A stretch of DNA of 64,000 nucleotides, taken from contig JAGMUV010000001.1 in assembly GCA_020744425.1 (NCBI GenBank), forward strand, positions 2,790,001-2,854,000, in the 5' to 3' direction. A program made the translations under genes and the position numbers. This document shows, in pieces, positions 59,261 to 64,000 of this stretch; the stretch's first letter is position 1, and every line of letters starts with the position of its first letter. The notes under the pieces are model-generated. The model was not told the DNA's origin, made no database searches, and was given only the letters and a program-made list of their open reading frames with translations. Source of the DNA: Dactylonectria macrodidyma. Taxonomy: Eukaryota > Ascomycota > Sordariomycetes > Hypocreales > Nectriaceae.

Positions 59261-61157
59261 GCAAGCGGAATGGTTATCACAGGCGCAGATAGGCGTAGAA
59301 AGGCAAAATCAGTGCAGCCTGGAAACCGGGAATGGGTTACGGCCATTCAGGCGATCAATGCCAAAGGCTAGGCGATCATGCCATTCATCATAGTTATAGG
59401 CCAATATCACCTTACTAACTAGTATTAAAAAAGCAACCTCCTGAGCGACTGGGCTATTGTAATGACCTAAAATGGCTAGACTGATAATAAGATAGGCCTT
59501 GAGTAGCTTAAGCACTTTAACCAGCATATTAAGGCTTGATTAACCGGCCGCTATTATCTTCTCATCCTCAATAGGTATAATAGTTACTACTTAGTCGACT
59601 TTAAGAAATATTATAAAGATAACTATATTATCACACTATGTATACTGCCTTATTCGTCTTATTTACTTTGGCCTTTTAATATTAAGTACTTTAGGCTACT
59701 TAAAAAGGCATATAGTTAAGAAATCGAGCTTTTAATTAAGTACTTAATAACCTATATTTTAAAGGCTGAGTTCTTTCTAGCCTTTTATACTGCCTATAAA
59801 GCTATTATAATAAGGAGTAATATTAAAGGAGGTTTTTAAAGGGCTAGACTCGCTCCTTTAAACCCAGAAAATGTTATTGAGGTTATGGTCCTTGGCAGCG
59901 CACACTCAGAGAGGGGCCAGAGGTTAAACAGTCAAAAAAAAAAAAAAAAAATACAACCAATAGTGAATAACAGTGTGAGGGCCCAAAACCCAAGCCCAAG
60001 GCAACAGCAACTCAGAATGACTAGAGTTTCTACTACATCAGGGTGCAAGCCTTGCTGTCCTATTCAACCCTTTGAGATGCGTCACTAGAAAAGCTAGACA
60101 GAAAAGCTAGACAGAAAAGCTAGATGTCGGAAGGCAAAATCGTCATGCGATAAAAGCCCCGTGAGGGTTCGTCGCATTCCAAGCTCGTCGCAATTCCAAG
60201 TCGCAATTCAACTCTTTACAATTCCAGATCGCAATTCAACTCATCAGAGACCAACTTATCAAAGATCAGCGTTATTTTCAAGTCACCTCTTCACAATCCA
60301 ACTAACCCATAACGAACACTATAATAAACATCCAGCATAATACACTCTACACTCCTAGTAACTCGGGTTTCAGCAGCTACTATACTCTTTCTATATATAA
60401 CCTAGATACTAAGCTTAGTAGGGATATAGAAACCCTTAATAAGCTAAAGGCTATAGTAGCAGATTGTGGTCTTAAGGAAACCAGAACTATTAAGACCTAG
60501 TGACTCGCTAATAGTAAGCGAGTTACCTTAGCGATCTTTAAGACTAAAGTATTCTTAAGACTGCGCCTCTTTAGAAATAACTAATAATTTAAAAACTAGA
60601 TTAAAAATAAATAGCACTTCTTAAGATAACTAATAGTAAAGCTAATAATTAAAATATCTCTAGAAGAAATAGCATTCCTTAAGTTACTAACTAATATTAA
60701 TGAAAGGTAGATAATGCAAGTTATAGGCAATGTGGCCATTATTAATACGCAAAAGGACTGACGTGCTAGAAACTGAGGGGTTCCTACTAGATAGAAGGAT
60801 GTGGCGGAGGGAGGTTCTACTAATGAGTTCCTAGTGGTTAAGGGAGGAGGGATAAGAGTCTATCTATAACTAGGTCGACCAATCAATCGAGTCCTTCGTT
60901 TCATAACAACTTAAGCAATGCAAACACATAACTGTACAGAAACGCGGCAATGAGGAACGCAGCAGCGCAGAAACAAAAGTCCGAACAGCGGTTTTAACAG
61001 CGCCAGAAAATGTTATATTAAAGCTTAATATATACTTACAGACTCTAATACTGGTTAGAGAGGAGCTCAGCCTCTCTAGTCCTTAGGTCTTAAAGACCCT
61101 AAAGATAGTGCTTAAGGCTAGCTCATAGTCTAAATACCTTAAAAGATGAGTAAAATT
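59261..61157 (+). mobile_element. Pogo/Fot1 transposase fragment, split by a nested insertion
   Basis: In the frame offset from the recombinase, 59263 onward reads S-G-M-V-I-T-G-A-D-R-R, then V-Q-P-G-N-R-E-W-V-T-A-I-Q-A-I-N-A-K-G near 59315-59370, the standard core of a Fot1/pogo DDE transposase. It stays aligned with 31700-32480 and 62830-63600 until 59877, is interrupted by the insertion 59878-61002, resumes at 61003 and stops near 61157. The first ~650 bp of the element, including the left terminal repeat and DNA-binding region, are missing. RIP is almost nil at 59261-59380 and increases to the right. The A-K-G is followed by TAG, so the copy is dead. Confidence 0.8.
59878..61002 (+). mobile_element. 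Short retroelement-like insertion, copy 2 (14-bp TSD)
   Basis: Flanked by the 14-mer CCAGAAAATGTTAT on both sides (59864-59877 and 61003-61016). The uninterrupted site is seen in the pogo copy at 32342-32355, with one difference. The insert starts TGAGGTTATGGTCC and ends CGGTTTTAACAGCG, like copy 1. It has an A-run of about 20 at 59933-59951, tandem AGAAAAGCTAGAC units near 60087-60118, and, relative to copy 1, about 130 extra bp near 60400-60530. The left half is barely RIPed. It is an independent insertion into a pogo fragment. No coding capacity is recognised beyond the decayed 67-codon frame of copy 1. Confidence 0.78.
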
Positions 61158-61336
61158 GTCACGGGCCAGATAAGATTAACTCAAGAGGTAATGCTACTAT
61201 ATTATAAGAATACTATAATAAAGAGAAAAGAGAAAGCAGGCAGGCGCGTAGATATATAGACATATTAATAGTCCCTATGGCCTGCTTTATGCGTTTTAGT
61301 TATATATTGACCTTACTCTAGATCTAGCACTTTAAA
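61158..61336 (+). mobile_element. Possible LTR start (TGTCACGGGCC)
   Basis: The pogo alignment breaks exactly where TGTCACGGGCCAG begins. A 5' TG and a GGGCC-type start are typical of fungal Gypsy LTRs. It runs into MITE copy 10 after 179 bp; the continuation right of the MITE (61779-62225) is heavily RIPed, so neither the end nor a target duplication can be shown. Confidence 0.35.
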
Positions 61337-61778
61337 TAACGTATATGATAAGCATGCGACGCATCCAAGTATGCGACGCACTTATACTGTATACCTAAAA
61401 GTGTAAACTTTAAATTTTCTAAAATGGGCTGCATAGTCTTAGGAATTTTAGAAAATTAATTTTAAGTAATTAATTAAAAAAGTCATAAGTTAGTATTTTT
61501 ATTAGATTTTTAACTAATTTAGTTAGCTTTTTAAAATTATAAATAAATAAAAAAACAGTGCGAATAAGATTTTTTAAAATAAGTTTATAAATAAAATCTT
61601 TTAAAAATTTAAAAAATTCTTTACTTATTTTTATATACTTATTAAACCTATATATAAAATATAAGCTATTTTAAGTCTAGTTTAAATTTTTAAAGAATTT
61701 TTAAAAAAGTACTGTTTTAGGTATAAATTGGAAATGCGTCGCATACTTGGATGCGTCGCATGCTTATCATATACGTTA
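61337..61778. mobile_element. MITE copy 10 (442 bp, subfamily B), best preserved ends
   Basis: Left end TAACGTATATGATAAGCATG, right end its inverse CATGCTTATCATATACGTTA. The subterminal pair AAGCATGCGACGCA/AAGTATGCGACGCA is intact at both ends, showing the unmutated form of the motifs in copies 2 and 4, which lie in the reverse orientation. AGTGCGAAT lies at 61557-61565. Length is identical to copies 2 and 4. Confidence 0.9.
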
Positions 61779-62225
61779 CTCCTATTATATTACTCTCTTT
61801 TTTAAAGCGCTTAAAATAGCTATATAAGCATAAGTTATTAAATTCTTATAATTATTAAATAATAAAGACTCTTTATTTTTATTATACTTTCTTAAGCCCT
61901 TAGCTTAGTTTAATTAATTAATTATTATTAAAATACTTTAATATATTTATATTTATAATAATTATATTAACTTAAGCTTATAAATACTTTAATAATTTAA
62001 GTATTTTTAAATATTCTTTATAAAACTCTTTTAATTATATTAATATATTCTTAAAGTTTTTAATAAATTATTATTTATTATTAAGATTATATTTAATTTA
62101 GTTTATTTTATATTAAAGCTATTTATAATACTTATTATATTATAACTTTTTAATTTTATAAACTTTATATTCTTTAATATTATTAATAACTTTAAATAAT
62201 AATAAATCTTTATTTTATTTTAATA
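61779..62225. other. Unassigned RIPed sequence
   Basis: Very AT-rich stretch between MITE copy 10 and the next pogo terminal repeat. It may continue the LTR-like sequence at 61158. No frame or motif recognised. Confidence 0.45.
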
Positions 62226-64000
62226 TAATATACATAATAAGCTTATATTACAGACAAGCATATATTATAAAAATCCCTCATTCTCTTCTCTTTACATTTA
62301 ATCAATTAATTCTTAACTATTAAAGATATCCTAGTTAAATAATAAAAGAAAAATTCTTCTTACTTTATAAGCCCTTTAAAATAATCCAAAACTAAGTATC
62401 TAAAGCGCTGTATTAATATACTAGGTCTATAATTAAAAGCTAGGTCGCTACTAGCAAGGCATGCAGTCTTAAATGCAATTAAATCCCTAAATCATATGAA
62501 CTATCTAATCTAGAGGAATAGATCATAGTTCAGTTCATCCTCGACTTAGATTTGCGAGGATTTCCTCTGAAACTGCATAGTATAGAAGAAATAGCTAACC
62601 GATTGCTTGCTAACTATAACGCGCTACCTGTTAGCAAGCGCTAAGCTTCTAACTTTATTAAGTAATATAAAGAGCTTAAGATACGGTTTTTTTATAGATA
62701 TAACTACTAGAAGGCTAAATATAAAGACCTAATTAAGATTTAAAAGTAGTTTAAGCTTATAAAAAATATAATTATAAAATATAGTATTAATTTAGCTAAT
62801 ATTTATAACTTTAATAAAGTTAGCTTTCTAATAGGCATAATTATAAGCAGAATGGTTATTATAGGCTTAAAAAGGCATATAAGGCTAAAATTAGTATAGC
62901 TTAGAAATAGAGAATGGATTATTATTATTTAAGTAATTAATAGAGAAGGCTAGGTAATTGCGCTATTTATTATAAGTACTAGCTAATATTACCTTACTAA
63001 CTAGTACTAAGAAAGTAACCTCTTAAATAACTAGGCTATTATAATATCTCTAAATAGCTAGACTAATAATGAGCTAGGCCTTGAGTGGCTAAAGCACTTT
63101 AATTAATATATAAATATGCAATCAGTTAGTTATTATTATCTTCTAATCCTTAATAGCTATAAAAGTCACTACTCTCTTAACTTTAAGAAATATTACTAAG
63201 CAAATAAGATTATTACACTCTATATACTGCTTCATTTATCTTACTTACTTTAGCCTCTTAATATTAAGTGCTTTAGCCTGCTTAAGAAGGCTTATAAATA
63301 AGAAATTAAGCATTTAATCTAATGCTCTATAACCCACATTTCTAAGACTGAGTTCTTTCCTGCCTTTTATATAGCATTTTAGGCTATTATAATAGAAAAA
63401 AATATTAAAGCAGCTTTTAGAAGGGCTAGGCTTATTCCTCTTAACCCAGAAAGTATAATATTAAAGCTTAATATATAGCTATAGACTCTAACGCCAGTTA
63501 AGGAAGAGGCCAGCCCCTTTACTACTTAGGTTTTAAAAATACCTAAGACTATCCTTAAGGCCTAATCTCAGTCTAAATACCTAAATAGATAAATTAGAAG
63601 GCATAAAAGCAGTTTACTAAAGTTAATTCTAAAAGTATTAAAGTCACTTTCTAAGGGAATAAAGGCAATAATACATAAAAATGCTTTATTAAAAGCTTAG
63701 GTTTATAATCTTTAATAAGCAAATAAAACACTAAGCTAGTATTAAAGGGCAAAAAGGACCAGACTATAGAAAGGAGGGGTAATAATAGTAAGGGAAGTAA
63801 GGGAAGTAATTAATTAGATGAATATAAATAGGCAGGTTAAGGGCAAATCGTTAAGAAGTAGTAATTAAGGAGGGTTAGCATAACTGAAGGAAAGGCGCTA
63901 TAGAGGATGTAGTAAGATAGAATATAACGTAAGGATATATTAAATAGTTATTATAATATCTGAATAAGAATATAGTAATTAATTTTAATTAATTAAAGAG
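62226..64000 (+). mobile_element. Pogo/Fot1 transposon, right end outside window
   Basis: Left terminal repeat TAATATACATAATAAGC at 62226, with a pair of AAGC(T/A)TATATTA motifs. The transposase reads better than in the 31123 copy: I-V-Q-F-I-L-D-L-D-L-R-G-F near 62525-62560, E-E-I-A-N-R-L-L-A-N-Y-N-A-L-P-V-S-K-R near 62585-62640, Y-N-F-(D) near 62805, and N-R-E-W near 62910-62920, then the later core. By comparison with the 1863-bp copy the right end should lie about 90-100 bp beyond the window. Confidence 0.8.

Overview
The window looks like a filamentous ascomycete chromosome segment of the 'two-speed' kind. Short spliceosomal introns (46-98 nt), fungus-specific families (PTH11-like receptor, NmrA-like reductase, HET protein, DUF3435 recombinase) and very strong RIP (repeat-induced point mutation) all point there. 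I cannot name the species. In the AT-rich blocks almost every remaining C is followed by T or C, so CpA/TpG and CpG are nearly gone. Layout: (1) 1-34600 is a RIP-destroyed transposon graveyard. It holds at least four chromovirus-type Gypsy elements (about 297-1760 +, 9400-13140 -, 19000-24650 +, 26122-30604 -), a pogo/Fot1 DNA transposon (31123-32985), a second pogo-like element (16432-18288), nine ~430-446 bp MITEs nested in the other elements, and a ~1 kb element with a 14-bp target duplication (3607-4553). (2) 34600-35997 is a transition. (3) 35998-59260 is a gene island of normal composition: PTH11-like receptor (-), NmrA-like reductase (-), a 1222-codon protein joining a stonustoxin/MACPF-like N-terminus to an AIG1-type GTPase (+), a broken CorA-like gene (-), an ankyrin fragment, a PNP-HET protein with near-identical 29-residue repeats, and a DUF3435 tyrosine recombinase of the Starship-captain superfamily with one in-frame stop. 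(4) 59261-64000 returns to repeats: a pogo fragment split by a second copy of the 14-bp-TSD element, a possible LTR start, a tenth MITE, and a pogo element running off the edge. How the parts may relate: the island carries several non-self-recognition-type architectures (SNTX-GTPase, PNP-HET-repeats, ankyrin remnant) next to a DUF3435 recombinase, enclosed by RIPed repeats. That fits an accessory region, possibly the start of a decayed Starship, but no element boundaries are visible. The SNTX-GTPase fusion, the recombinase with its upstream motif cluster, and a MITE group sharing pogo-type ends and a central octamer-like motif are the items most worth a second look. All homology calls are from recognition of motifs by eye; no database search was run.
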